Assembly (NCBI GenBank): GCA_910588035.1
Contig: CAJUPY010000001.1
Coordinates: forward strand, 187,188-251,187
Length of the DNA stretch: 64,000 bases
Source: an uncultured Muribaculaceae bacterium
Lineage (GTDB): Bacteria > Bacteroidota > Bacteroidia > Bacteroidales > Muribaculaceae
Reading direction: 5' to 3'
Positions 8,926 through 16,953 of the stretch are shown here, piece by piece. The notes beneath the pieces are model-generated. The model was not told the DNA's origin. It searched no databases and was given only the letters and a program-made list of their open reading frames with translations. The position numbers were made by a program, and so were the translations under genes. The stretch's first letter is position 1; each line of letters starts with the position of its first letter.

Positions 8926-10079
8926 AGATCAATATATCTCCGGGCCATGATGTCAATATCAAACCGGGCAAGAACACTTTGACGAGGCTTGTAAAAGTCT
9001 CGGTTCTCCCTTACGATGTCAATAGTTTTTCTCACCTCATCCATGTCGTTGAAATCTACCACATGTCCTGAATATTGATCAACCAGTGCGGGTAATGCCG
9101 TACGGTTATTTACCATTACCGGCAGTCCGCACGACATGGCTTCGACAGCTGTCATGCCAAAAGTTTCAGACGTTGCAGGACTGACAAACAAGTCGGCCCG
9201 GTTATATTCAGCTACCATTTCACCGACATCGGCTATACGGCCGGCGGTCTCTATGTTTCCGCTGAGTTTTTGCGACATCAGATTACCTACAACCCTGAGC
9301 GTTTCGTCTGCACGCAAAATCTGTGAGATCTTGTTTATTGAATCCAACCCTTTGCTCGGTTCCCAGTTATTTGTCGCAGCAAGTATGACGAAGTTTTCCC
9401 TTTCGGGCATCTCCAGTGGACGAAACAGATTTGTCTCGACGCCATTTTCAATAACGACATGGTTGGCTTCTGAAGGAAAAAACTTTTCTGCCTGCTGCTT
9501 CAGCCACGACGACACAGACACAACCGTCAGCGAACCAAGATTTGAAAACGCATCATGTTTTTGCTTCAGATTGTTCTCTCCTCTCGAAATCAAAGATACC
9601 GGATATTCGGCAAGATGCCGACAGGCCTTGCAGTCTACGCCCGGAGAACAATCGAGATGTGAAAACGAGGCACAGTGTCCCGTCATTGTCCAACAATCGT
9701 GCAACGTCCACACCACAGGCAAACCGCGACGCTTGATCCATTTGAACAATTCCGGATAATTTAAATAATGGCCATGAATGTTATGGAGATGTACAACGTC
9801 AATTTTCATTTCATCGATTCTGTCGAGGAACCGGCGGGTTGATTTTGCAGAATACAAACCCTCGGAATCAGTGAGTCTGCTTCCGAGGGTATGAAATATT
9901 ACATCTGTACATGAACCGATTCTGACTCCATTGTCCATATCTGAATTACCACGGCCATAGGCTACGATGGAATCAATTCCGGCCTCAGACAGTCTGCGAT
10001 GAATTCCGTTTACGACTTTGGCAACGGCGTTGTTTTGATCAACAACTGTGTTTATCTGGAGAACTGACAACCGGCTCAC
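8907..10079 (-). CDS. GT4-family glycosyltransferase
   Basis: This 390-residue protein has the two-Rossmann fold layout of GT-B enzymes. The C-terminal half carries the EX7E motif in SETFGMTAVEAMSCGLPV. The N-terminal half has TLHDCWTMTGHC followed by a cysteine cluster (DCSPGVDCKACRH), typical of a GT4 subgroup that acts in polysaccharide or capsule assembly; the cysteines may bind metal. Donor and acceptor cannot be deduced. The reading frame opens with GTG at 10079. It lies 10 bp downstream of the pepC-like gene and is probably its operon partner. Its 3' end overlaps comEC convergently. Confidence 0.85.
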   Translation of the reverse strand: MSRLSVLQINTVVDQNNAVAKVVNGIHRRLSEAGIDSIVAYGRGNSDMDNGVRIGSCTDVIFHTLGSRLTDSEGLYSAKSTRRFLDRIDEMKIDVVHLHNIHGHYLNYPELFKWIKRRGLPVVWTLHDCWTMTGHCASFSHLDCSPGVDCKACRHLAEYPVSLISRGENNLKQKHDAFSNLGSLTVVSVSSWLKQQAEKFFPSEANHVVIENGVETNLFRPLEMPERENFVILAATNNWEPSKGLDSINKISQILRADETLRVVGNLMSQKLSGNIETAGRIADVGEMVAEYNRADLFVSPATSETFGMTAVEAMSCGLPVMVNNRTALPALVDQYSGHVVDFNDMDEVRKTIDIVRENRDFYKPRQSVLARFDIDIMARRYIDLYLSVR

Positions 10080-10089
10080 ATCAACGATT

Positions 10090-11496
10090 TTACATTTCAG
10101 GCAAGAACATCGGGTCCCACGCCGGTAACATCACCGGCTTCTGACCGAGCATCTTCAACAGTTTTTCGGGAACATACTTTTTCTGAACGACAACGCGGAA
10201 CAGATATTCATTCATCCAGTCGTCTGTGGCAATAAGGTGCCCGTTTATTGGATTGTTATTGTTGCCCCAGCTGTTTTCGATAAGCCATTTCTTAGGTTTT
10301 CCGTCGGAATTTAAATCGACACCGACCAAGGTCATGGCATGTGACGAAGCACTCGACCCGGTCTCGATGCGTTCTTTTTTGTTCATTCCGAAAGTGGTTC
10401 CGAGCAATGACTCATAATCAAAATTATTAAGATCAAGAGTGCCGTTCTGGCGGTCGAGAAACTTGGCTACGTCACAAGAAAAATACATGGCAGTGGAATC
10501 TTTGATCGAATTTATTGCAATCTGCTTAAGCTCGTCCATAGGCAAATTGAGATATTTCCAGTTCTCACCGTCGTATGTGTGCCGGTCCATGTCAATCTCA
10601 TAAACTTTGTAATAATCACGTGTCGGATCATTCATGATCATCACATAGTCATTAACAAGATCATTGCCGAAATATTCCTGATAGAAACTCTGCGGAGTGT
10701 ATTTCTTCGTTTCAACAGGATTTCCCTGTTGGTCTTTTCGTGTCCATGTGAATTCAGTCGGCGGAACTCCAAGGTTCAGCGCGAGTATTCTGTATACCTC
10801 GCCCAGCATTTCGTTTTTACGACTCTGCAACGCATTTGCCTTAGCTCCTTCGGAAGCCATTTTACGGAGTTCGAGACCATACTCACGTAACTTCCAGGTC
10901 AGCAGTTGTCGCATCTTTGAGGTGTTTTCGCTGCTGTAAGTCTCGGCCATTACTTCAGAGGGAACAACGCCATATTTCATTATGATGTCAGCCACTCCCG
11001 TAAACTGACCGCCGTCAGACAGAGCATTTGAAAACAGCCATTTCACTTTCCGGTCGTCCATCGGTTTGTCGGCCGTGTCAACGATCGATTGCAGAAACAA
11101 GTTGGATTTTTCGAGCTGATCAAAGAAAAAATTATAATTCTGTGAAAGTTCGAGTTTGGGAAGACAATGATCTATCATCGCCTGTGCCCTTAGAAAATTC
11201 AGTCCGGTGAACAACCAGCAACGTCCTGAAGAGCGTTGGTTTGTTATGCCTTTACTCGGCACCCTGTGTGAGAAATAAGAGTCGGCATTGTTCTTAACAT
11301 CTGCATTGGCCGCGAGATCGTTTATGTCGTGTCTCGCAATGGCATTGTGAATGGCTTTGTTGGCTGCCGTGTTCTGATATGATGACCTGAAAGCAGTCAA
11401 CTGATCATTACTTATTTCACCCTCTTTAGGTGAACCGTTTACGTTGAACGCCATAGCAAATATGGTCGCATAGGGAAGGAAATGTGATAGCTTCAT
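10090..11496 (-). CDS. pepC: C1-family cysteine peptidase, bleomycin hydrolase/aminopeptidase C type
   Basis: This 468-residue protein matches the bleomycin hydrolase group of papain-like aminopeptidases. The oxyanion glutamine and nucleophile are in TNQRSSGRCWLFTG (Gln87, Cys93), the catalytic histidine in SSHAMTLVGVD, and the asparagine in ENSWGNN. Unlike the cytoplasmic hexameric enzymes, it begins with a hydrophobic stretch (MKLSHFLPYATIFAMAF) that looks like a signal peptide, so it is probably periplasmic. It lies upstream of the GT4 gene with a 10-bp gap. A -7 promoter element is seen at 11551-11558. Confidence 0.92.
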   Translation of the reverse strand: MKLSHFLPYATIFAMAFNVNGSPKEGEISNDQLTAFRSSYQNTAANKAIHNAIARHDINDLAANADVKNNADSYFSHRVPSKGITNQRSSGRCWLFTGLNFLRAQAMIDHCLPKLELSQNYNFFFDQLEKSNLFLQSIVDTADKPMDDRKVKWLFSNALSDGGQFTGVADIIMKYGVVPSEVMAETYSSENTSKMRQLLTWKLREYGLELRKMASEGAKANALQSRKNEMLGEVYRILALNLGVPPTEFTWTRKDQQGNPVETKKYTPQSFYQEYFGNDLVNDYVMIMNDPTRDYYKVYEIDMDRHTYDGENWKYLNLPMDELKQIAINSIKDSTAMYFSCDVAKFLDRQNGTLDLNNFDYESLLGTTFGMNKKERIETGSSASSHAMTLVGVDLNSDGKPKKWLIENSWGNNNNPINGHLIATDDWMNEYLFRVVVQKKYVPEKLLKMLGQKPVMLPAWDPMFLPEM

Positions 11497-11550
11497 TTTA
11501 TCATTCGGTGAGTTTTAGTTTCATGGTGAATGTCAACAAATTCATAAAGG

Positions 11551-11558
11551 CAAATTTA
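11551..11558 (-). promoter_or_regulatory. -7 element for the pepC-like gene
   Basis: On the minus strand this reads TAAATTTG, a match to TAnnTTTG, about 55 bp upstream of the ATG at 11496. The -33 element is not obvious. Confidence 0.45.
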
Positions 11559-11694
11559 CATATTATATCTGAAATTTCACAATCTCCTCAATCGATTTTT
11601 TATCAGATTTTGCAATCGTAAAGCGCGATATTTGAATTTCTGTTATTAATTATTAATTTTATTTAATTTCAAAACAAGTTAAAATTATATGTAA

Positions 11695-11702
11695 TATATT
11701 TG
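11695..11702 (+). promoter_or_regulatory. -7 element for the NagB-like gene
   Basis: TATATTTG followed by CA fits the Bacteroidota -7 consensus, 20 bp before the ATG at 11723. The region 11497-11722 is very AT-rich and holds this element and the divergent pepC promoter; no other feature was seen. Confidence 0.5.
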
Positions 11703-11722
11703 CAGCACTAAACTAAACCCAA

Positions 11723-13705
11723 ATGAAAACAAATCTCAGTTCACAGATTAAGCTCGAGCGGATCTCGCCTCGCTACTATTCTCCGGCGACAGATCTTGAA
11801 CGTGCCTCTTTAACAAGAGAAGAAAACATATACACCCGCATTTTTGAAAACTCCAACGACGGCAGCGAATACATAGCCGGTCACATTGTTGAGCGAATCA
11901 ACAAAAGCATAGATAAAAAAGGACATTGCGTCATGGCTCTCGGCGCAGGTCAGAGCACCCACTCGGTCTATGCTTCACTGATTGAAAAGCATAAACGCGG
12001 TGAAATCTCATTTAAAAAAGTAATTGTATTCAACCTGAGCGAATTTTATCCTCAGGAAAACGATGGTCCGAGCACATTTGCGCGTCTCAAACAGGTTTTC
12101 CTCGACCATATCGACATTCTTCCGGAAAATGTCCACACCATTGAAACATCGGTAAGCAAAGAAGAACTTTTTGACTACTGCATGGACTATCAGACAATGA
12201 TAGACGACTGCGGCGGAATTGACATCACCCTGTGTGAGATCGGACCTAACGGATCGCTCGCCGCTAATGAACCGGGGTCGTTGTCTACAAGCGCGTGCCG
12301 TCTTGTATTGCTCGGAGAAGAAACACGTCGCCGAGTTGCCAAAGAATATAATGTCGAATCGGCTCCGGCCACAGCAATCACTCTCGGCATCGGCAACATC
12401 ATGAAATCGAGCCGCATCATGTGTGTGGCATGGGGAGAAAACCGTGCTGAAATAATCAAAAAGGTAATTGAAGGTCAGGTAACAGACAATGTTCCCGCTT
12501 CATTCCTCCAACTTCACAACCATACGCGCATCGCGCTTGACCTATCGTCGGCTGAAGACCTGACCCGCATTTCACATCCGTGGAAAGTAACCTCATGTGA
12601 ATGGGACGACAAACTCATCAGACGCGCTATCGTCTGGTTGTGTGAGATGACAGGTAAACCGATCTTGAAACTCACCAACAAAGATTACACAGACTGGGGA
12701 CTTGGAGAATTGGTCGCCCTTTATGAATCGGCATACAATGTCAACATAAAGGTGTTCAACGAACTTCAGCACACAATCACAGGCTGGCCCGGCGGAAAGC
12801 CCAATGCTGACGACACCTACCGTCCCGAACGTGCGAACCCCTACCCCAAAAGAGTCATCGTGTTCTCTCCTCACCCCGACGACGATGTCATTTCAATGGG
12901 TGGCACTTTGCAGAGACTTGTAGACCAAGGCCACGACGTGCATGTCGCTTACGAAACCTCAGGCAATATTGCTGTAGGCGATGAAGATATGATGCGCTAC
13001 TTCCTGATGATGGATAAGATCGCTCCTGAATTCGGTTTTGACACTGAGTCTTATAAGAAACTTTCAGACGACGTCCACAAATTTGTTGATTCGAAGGTTC
13101 CCTGTGAAGTAGATTCTCCGGAAATCAGGGAGATCAAGACAATGATCAGGCAAGCTGAAGCTACGATAGCTTGCAATTATATAGGAGTCAAACCTCAGAA
13201 CATACATTTCCTGCGTCTGCCGTTCTATGAAACAGGCACAATCAAGAAAGGCGATCTTTCTGAAAAAGATGTGACGATAGTGAAGAATCTGATCGAAAAA
13301 GTCAAACCCCACCAGATTTTCGTTGCCGGAGACCTCGCAGATCCACACGGAACTCATCGAGTCTGCACAGACGCTGTTCTTGCCGCGATTGACGAATTGA
13401 TCAACGAACCATGGATGAACGATTGCAGAATCTGGATGTATCGCGGAGCCTGGGCCGAATGGGAAATCGGTCACATCGAAATGGCCGTTCCGATGAGCCC
13501 TGAACAGTTGAGATCTAAACGTAACTCAATCTTGAAACATCAGTCGCAGATGGAAAATGCTCCATTCCTTGGCAATGACGACCGTCTTTTCTGGCAACGT
13601 GCCGAAGAGAGAAACAGAGCTACAGCTCTTCTTTACCAGAGCCTCGGACTCGCTTCCTATGAAGCCATGGAAGCATTTGTCGAATATCATCCGATAAAAT
13701 CTTGA
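11723..13705 (+). CDS. NagB-like (degenerate) / PIG-L (LmbE) deacetylase two-domain protein
   Basis: This 660-residue protein fuses an N-terminal glucosamine-6-phosphate deaminase-like domain (about 30-290) to a C-terminal PIG-L/LmbE domain (about 375-620). Database entries of this Bacteroidota family are usually called glucosamine-6-phosphate deaminase. The NagB domain, however, has lost key residues: the catalytic Asp72 of E. coli NagB aligns with Ser106 (FNLSEF), Asp141 with Asn176 and His143 with Ser178 (GPNGSLAANEP); only Glu148 persists as Glu183. The PIG-L domain keeps its zinc motifs PHPDDD (383-388) and DPHGTHRV (540-547). I therefore expect an N-deacetylase or related amidohydrolase that may use the NagB fold to bind a sugar phosphate. 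It stands alone, followed by a terminator. Confidence 0.85.
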   Translation: MKTNLSSQIKLERISPRYYSPATDLERASLTREENIYTRIFENSNDGSEYIAGHIVERINKSIDKKGHCVMALGAGQSTHSVYASLIEKHKRGEISFKKVIVFNLSEFYPQENDGPSTFARLKQVFLDHIDILPENVHTIETSVSKEELFDYCMDYQTMIDDCGGIDITLCEIGPNGSLAANEPGSLSTSACRLVLLGEETRRRVAKEYNVESAPATAITLGIGNIMKSSRIMCVAWGENRAEIIKKVIEGQVTDNVPASFLQLHNHTRIALDLSSAEDLTRISHPWKVTSCEWDDKLIRRAIVWLCEMTGKPILKLTNKDYTDWGLGELVALYESAYNVNIKVFNELQHTITGWPGGKPNADDTYRPERANPYPKRVIVFSPHPDDDVISMGGTLQRLVDQGHDVHVAYETSGNIAVGDEDMMRYFLMMDKIAPEFGFDTESYKKLSDDVHKFVDSKVPCEVDSPEIREIKTMIRQAEATIACNYIGVKPQNIHFLRLPFYETGTIKKGDLSEKDVTIVKNLIEKVKPHQIFVAGDLADPHGTHRVCTDAVLAAIDELINEPWMNDCRIWMYRGAWAEWEIGHIEMAVPMSPEQLRSKRNSILKHQSQMENAPFLGNDDRLFWQRAEERNRATALLYQSLGLASYEAMEAFVEYHPIKS

Positions 13706-13800
13706 AATTTTCGTCATCCGATTAAAGATATTTGTTCATATCAACTCATTTTTAAGGTAAAAAATTAGGAAAAGCAACAATAAGTGAATCATAGGTTAGG

Positions 13801-13838
13801 AACCCGGTAACTCGTGAGAATTACCGGGTTTCGTTTTA
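13801..13838 (+). terminator. intrinsic terminator after the NagB-like gene
   Basis: A perfect 10-bp stem, AACCCGGTAA (13801-13810) with TTACCGGGTT (13821-13830), is followed by TTCGTTTT. The loop itself holds CTC/GAG, which can extend the structure. It lies 95 bp after the stop codon. Confidence 0.75.
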
Positions 13839-13918
13839 GTGCCTGCCATACGGAGAAATTTTGTCATGAGTTTATGGCCATGACTGAAGTGACAGAGTCT
13901 TATGTCTACACGACCTCC

Positions 13919-13960
13919 TTAAAAACACGAAGGTGCGCCGGTCGGGAAAACCGGCACACC
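13919..13960 (-). terminator. intrinsic terminator of rpsP
   Basis: Read on the minus strand, GGTGTGCCGGT pairs with ACCGGCGCACC (one mismatch), and a T-rich run (TTCGTGTTTTTAAG) follows. The stem spans 13932-13960 and lies 22 bp after the rpsP stop. Confidence 0.7.
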
Positions 13961-13982
13961 TCTATGATTTTCAGTCAGCAGA

Positions 13983-14522
13983 TTATTCAGCTGCGGGAGC
14001 GTCTTCTGCAGGAGCCTCAGCTGCTGCGGCAGCTGCTTCTGCTTCAGCCTTAGCGGCAGCAAGCTCAGCTTTTTTCTTGGCAACGACCTCAGCCTTTGCC
14101 TTGTTCTTAGCCTGCTCGTCTTCAAGACGCTGTTTTGCGGCAAGTTCTTTCTTGTCAGCCATAGAAGACTTGAGAGCGTCAATGGCAGCCTGTTTTTTCT
14201 GTTTCCAGGCGTCAAAACGCTTCTGAGCTTCAGCCTCGTCAAATGCGCCTTTCTTGACACCACCCTGAAGGTGTTTCATCAAAAGGACCCCTTCTTGAGA
14301 AAGAATGCTGCGAACTGTGTCGGTAGGTTGTGCACCGACATTAACCCAATACAAAGCGCGTTCGAAATTCAATGTTATTGTAGCAGGATTAGTGTTAGGA
14401 TTATAAGAACCTATCCTTTCAATAAATTTACCATCTCGTGGTGCTCTGCTATCGGCAATCACAATAGGATAAAACGCATAGTTCTTGCGACCATGACGTT
14501 GTAATCTGATTTTTGTAGCCAT
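13983..14522 (-). CDS. rpsP: 30S ribosomal protein S16
   Basis: This protein opens with MATKIRLQRHGRKNYAFYPI and carries IGSYNPNTNP and ALYWVNVGAQPTDTV, all S16 hallmarks. The conserved S16 core is about 85-90 residues; this protein has 179. The extra C-terminal half is charged then Ala/Glu-rich (repeats of KAE, AAA), probably helical or disordered on the ribosome surface. Such extensions are known in Bacteroidota S16. It is a single-gene unit here, without the rimM-trmD-rplS neighbours found in Proteobacteria, with its own strong promoter and terminator. Confidence 0.97.
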   Translation of the reverse strand: MATKIRLQRHGRKNYAFYPIVIADSRAPRDGKFIERIGSYNPNTNPATITLNFERALYWVNVGAQPTDTVRSILSQEGVLLMKHLQGGVKKGAFDEAEAQKRFDAWKQKKQAAIDALKSSMADKKELAAKQRLEDEQAKNKAKAEVVAKKKAELAAAKAEAEAAAAAAEAPAEDAPAAE

Positions 14523-14562
14523 TGATTAATTAATTAAATTGGTTTTGTAATGGTTTAGCGGG

Positions 14563-14595
14563 TGCAAAGGTAGTGGTTTTACTTGTCATTTGCAA
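14563..14595 (-). promoter_or_regulatory. rpsP promoter
   Basis: On the minus strand the -7 element is TACCTTTGCA (14572-14563), the best form of the consensus, and a TTG -33 element lies at 14595-14593 with a 20-bp spacer. The expected leader is about 35 nt. Confidence 0.75.
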
Positions 14596-14625
14596 GTTTA
14601 TCTTACACATTTTTCGCTTGATAAC

Positions 14626-14663
14626 AAAAAAAGAGACCTGCCATAGACGGTAAGTCTCTTTTT
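14626..14663 (-). terminator. intrinsic terminator of the ncRNA
   Basis: On the minus strand AAAAAGAGAC pairs with GTCTCTTTTT around a loop containing CC/GG, ending in a run of seven T (14632-14626). Confidence 0.8.
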
Positions 14664-14898
14664 ATATGAGCCACATCAAAGGATGCGATGAAACTCCGTA
14701 TGACAGGATTTGAGTGCTCGCCGTCCTTTGTAATCCGCCTGGGTTGACCTCAAGAGGTGCCTCACTCACGAATGAGTGACGGGGCCCGCCATCAGACGAC
14801 TAAGCTTGTCTCGGCATTTCATAATTAATTGATGAGTTTCCCAATCAACTTTGATGTGGTATGTTTCAAATTCATGAGCTCTCATGCTCTGTTTTCAT
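14626..14898 (-). ncRNA. structured non-coding RNA of about 270 nt, class not identified
   Basis: No plausible protein is encoded here, yet the segment has a complete minus-strand transcription unit: promoter at 14934-14903, start expected near 14898 and an intrinsic terminator ending in seven U at 14632-14626. The inside is highly foldable. The stretch 14849-14859 pairs perfectly over 11 bp with 14671-14681, followed after an 8x8 internal loop by 14834-14840 with 14690-14696 (GAAACTC/GAGTTTC). Nearer the apex is a CACTCA-UUCG-UGAGUG hairpin (14778-14763) and an ACCU/AGGU hairpin beside it. A long irregular rod with a symmetric bubble recalls 6S RNA, but the apical part is more branched than classic 6S. 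I see no RNase P, tmRNA or SRP signature. Exact ends are estimates. Confidence 0.65.
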
Positions 14899-14902
14899 AA
14901 CA

Positions 14903-14934
14903 CAAAGTTAAGGCAAATAGTTCAGACCGCCAAA
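14903..14934 (-). promoter_or_regulatory. promoter of the ncRNA
   Basis: On the minus strand TTTG (14934-14931) and TAACTTTG (14910-14903) are separated by 20 bp, a full match to the Bacteroidota -33/-7 consensus. Confidence 0.7.
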
Positions 14935-15038
14935 TCTTATCAAAAAAAAAATCGCATGCCTGCGTAACTTTTAAAGCCCATGGCACGTCTAACAGTTAAA
15001 CAATCGAAAACAAAAGTCACATACATACATTGGTTTCA

Positions 15039-15716
15039 ATGATCACTCTTAAAGATGTAAACAAAACCTATCCGGGCGTCGTCCCCCTGCATGTTCTCAA
15101 GGGAATCAATCTTGAGATCGATAAGGGCGAACTTGTGTCAATCATGGGTGCGTCGGGTTCAGGCAAATCCACATTATTGAATATACTTGGCATTCTCGAC
15201 AACTATGATTCCGGTGAATATTATCTTGACGGCCTGCTTATAAGAGATCTGAGCGAGAACCGTTCCGCCGAACTACGCAACCGCATGATCGGTTTCGTTT
15301 TCCAGTCATTCAATCTGATCAGTTACAAGAATGCGCTTGAAAACGTCGCACTCCCGCTGTTTTATCAAGGTGTATCGCGAAAGAAACGCAACAAACTGGC
15401 AATGGAGCAACTCGACAGAATGGGACTTGCCGACAGGTCTCATCACTTGCCGGGAGAACTGTCGGGCGGTCAGAAACAACGTGTCGCGATAGCCAGGGCT
15501 CTGATCACAAATCCCTCCATAATCCTTGCCGACGAACCGACTGGTGCGCTTGACAGCAAAACCTCACATGAGGTCATGAATGTTTTCCGTAGCCTGAACG
15601 CCGACACAGGTATGACAATTGTGATTGTGACCCATGATCCCGGAGTCGGAGACCAGACCAACCGAGTCATAAGAATCAGTGACGGGCGCATTGTCACGCC
15701 CGAACTTATCATCTGA
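15039..15716 (+). CDS. ABC transporter ATP-binding protein (MacB/LolD type)
   Basis: This 225-residue ATPase energises a MacAB/Lol-type exporter. Walker A is GASGSGKST (37-45), the signature is LSGGQKQRVAIARA, Walker B is IILADEPTGALD, and the H-loop is in VIVTHD. The start is ATG at 15039 (MITLKDVNKT); a TTG three codons earlier (15030) is less likely. It opens a five-gene operon that supplies two permeases, an adaptor and an outer-membrane factor; the first permease begins 7 bp after its stop. The stretch 14940-15038 before it contains a weak -7-like TAACTTTT at 14965 only. Confidence 0.93.
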   Translation: MITLKDVNKTYPGVVPLHVLKGINLEIDKGELVSIMGASGSGKSTLLNILGILDNYDSGEYYLDGLLIRDLSENRSAELRNRMIGFVFQSFNLISYKNALENVALPLFYQGVSRKKRNKLAMEQLDRMGLADRSHHLPGELSGGQKQRVAIARALITNPSIILADEPTGALDSKTSHEVMNVFRSLNADTGMTIVIVTHDPGVGDQTNRVIRISDGRIVTPELII

Positions 15717-15723
15717 GTGCGAG

Positions 15724-16941
15724 ATGTTTGATCTTATTTCTGAAATAGCGCAGACTCTGCGAAACAACAAGTTGCGCACCGCTCTTACCGGCTTTGCCGT
15801 CGCATGGGGTATATTCATGCTCATTGTTCTGCTCGGAATGACACGAGGCGTGATAAACAGCTTCAACGACGGACGGATGAGCCAAGGGGCAAATATCATC
15901 AGCGTCTGGGGCGGCCAAACGTCCATGCCTTACAAAGGATATAAAGAAGGCCGTTCAGTCGAACTCAAGGAGGCCGATCTAAGGACTCTCGAAATTGAAA
16001 ACGCCGGGAATGTCTCTGCGGCAACCTCCATATTATATAAGACGGGGGTGATTTCGACGCCCAAAGATTATATCTCGACCGGATATAACGGAGTTTATCC
16101 GTCGGCGCTTGAAGACAGAGGTCTGAATCTTGTGGCCGGCCGTTTCATCAATGGCCGTGATCTTGAGATGAAGCGCAAGGTTATTGTCCTGACAAAGAAA
16201 AACAGCGAGGTGTTGTTTGATGACTCTACCAAGGTGCTCGGGGGTAGGGTTATTTGCGAGGGATTGAGTTTCAACGTCGTAGGCATAATCGATCCGGAGT
16301 TCGGACAAGATTCCTACATTCCGTTCACTACCGCCATGATGCTCGATGGTAACAGCGGAAAAGTTTCACGCATCGATGTCAACCTCAAGAACGTCAAGAC
16401 AATGGAAGACGGAGAGGAAGTCGAGAAAGACATCAGGTCTACCCTCGCCCGCCAACATGAGTTCAATCCCGAAGATCAGTCGGGTGTATGGGTCTGGAAC
16501 CGTTTCACCCAGCATCTCACAATGGACACCGCAATGTCAATTCTTGACATGGTGATATGGCTGATAGGCATATTCACAATGTTATCGGGCATAGTCGGTG
16601 TCAGCAACATAATGTTTGTTTCAGTCAGGGAACGCACCCATGAGATAGGCATCAGACGTGCAATAGGCGCACGACCTCGCAACATTCTTGTGCAGATTTT
16701 GACTGAGAGTGTAGCTATAACCGCACTTTTCGGGTATATAGGAATTTTTTTCGGAATATTGGTGACCGAACTGCTTAACAGGCTGTTCAGTGAGTCAGAT
16801 TTCTTGAAAAATCCAACAATTGACATATCGATCGCCGTAAAGGTCACACTCGTTTTAATTGTCGCAGGCTGTCTTGCCGGACTATTCCCTGCGCTCAAGG
16901 CACTTAAAGTGAAACCGGTTGAAGCATTACGCGATGAATAA
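15724..16941 (+). CDS. MacB-type ABC transporter permease 1
   Basis: This 405-residue inner-membrane protein has the MacB architecture: one N-terminal helix (about 18-40), a large periplasmic MacB_PCD domain (about 45-270), and three C-terminal helices in an FtsX domain, with the coupling segment ERTHEIGIRRAIGARPRNI. It ends with the typical LKVKPVEALRDE. The reading frame is open from 15679 but the ATG at 15724 (MFDLISEIAQTLRNNK) matches the family start and follows the ATPase stop. Such proteins drive mechanotransmission rather than classical transport. A second, distinct permease follows 12 bp later, so the complex may be a heterodimer. Confidence 0.92.
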   Translation: MFDLISEIAQTLRNNKLRTALTGFAVAWGIFMLIVLLGMTRGVINSFNDGRMSQGANIISVWGGQTSMPYKGYKEGRSVELKEADLRTLEIENAGNVSAATSILYKTGVISTPKDYISTGYNGVYPSALEDRGLNLVAGRFINGRDLEMKRKVIVLTKKNSEVLFDDSTKVLGGRVICEGLSFNVVGIIDPEFGQDSYIPFTTAMMLDGNSGKVSRIDVNLKNVKTMEDGEEVEKDIRSTLARQHEFNPEDQSGVWVWNRFTQHLTMDTAMSILDMVIWLIGIFTMLSGIVGVSNIMFVSVRERTHEIGIRRAIGARPRNILVQILTESVAITALFGYIGIFFGILVTELLNRLFSESDFLKNPTIDISIAVKVTLVLIVAGCLAGLFPALKALKVKPVEALRDE

Positions 16942-16953
16942 ACTTCCTGACAA

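Noticed and set aside
14626..14898. Identification of the ncRNA as RNase P, tmRNA or SRP RNA
   Set aside because: The conserved cores (RNase P GAGGAAAGUCC, tmRNA acceptor/T arm with coding region, SRP GGAA tetraloop with AGCAG) are not present.
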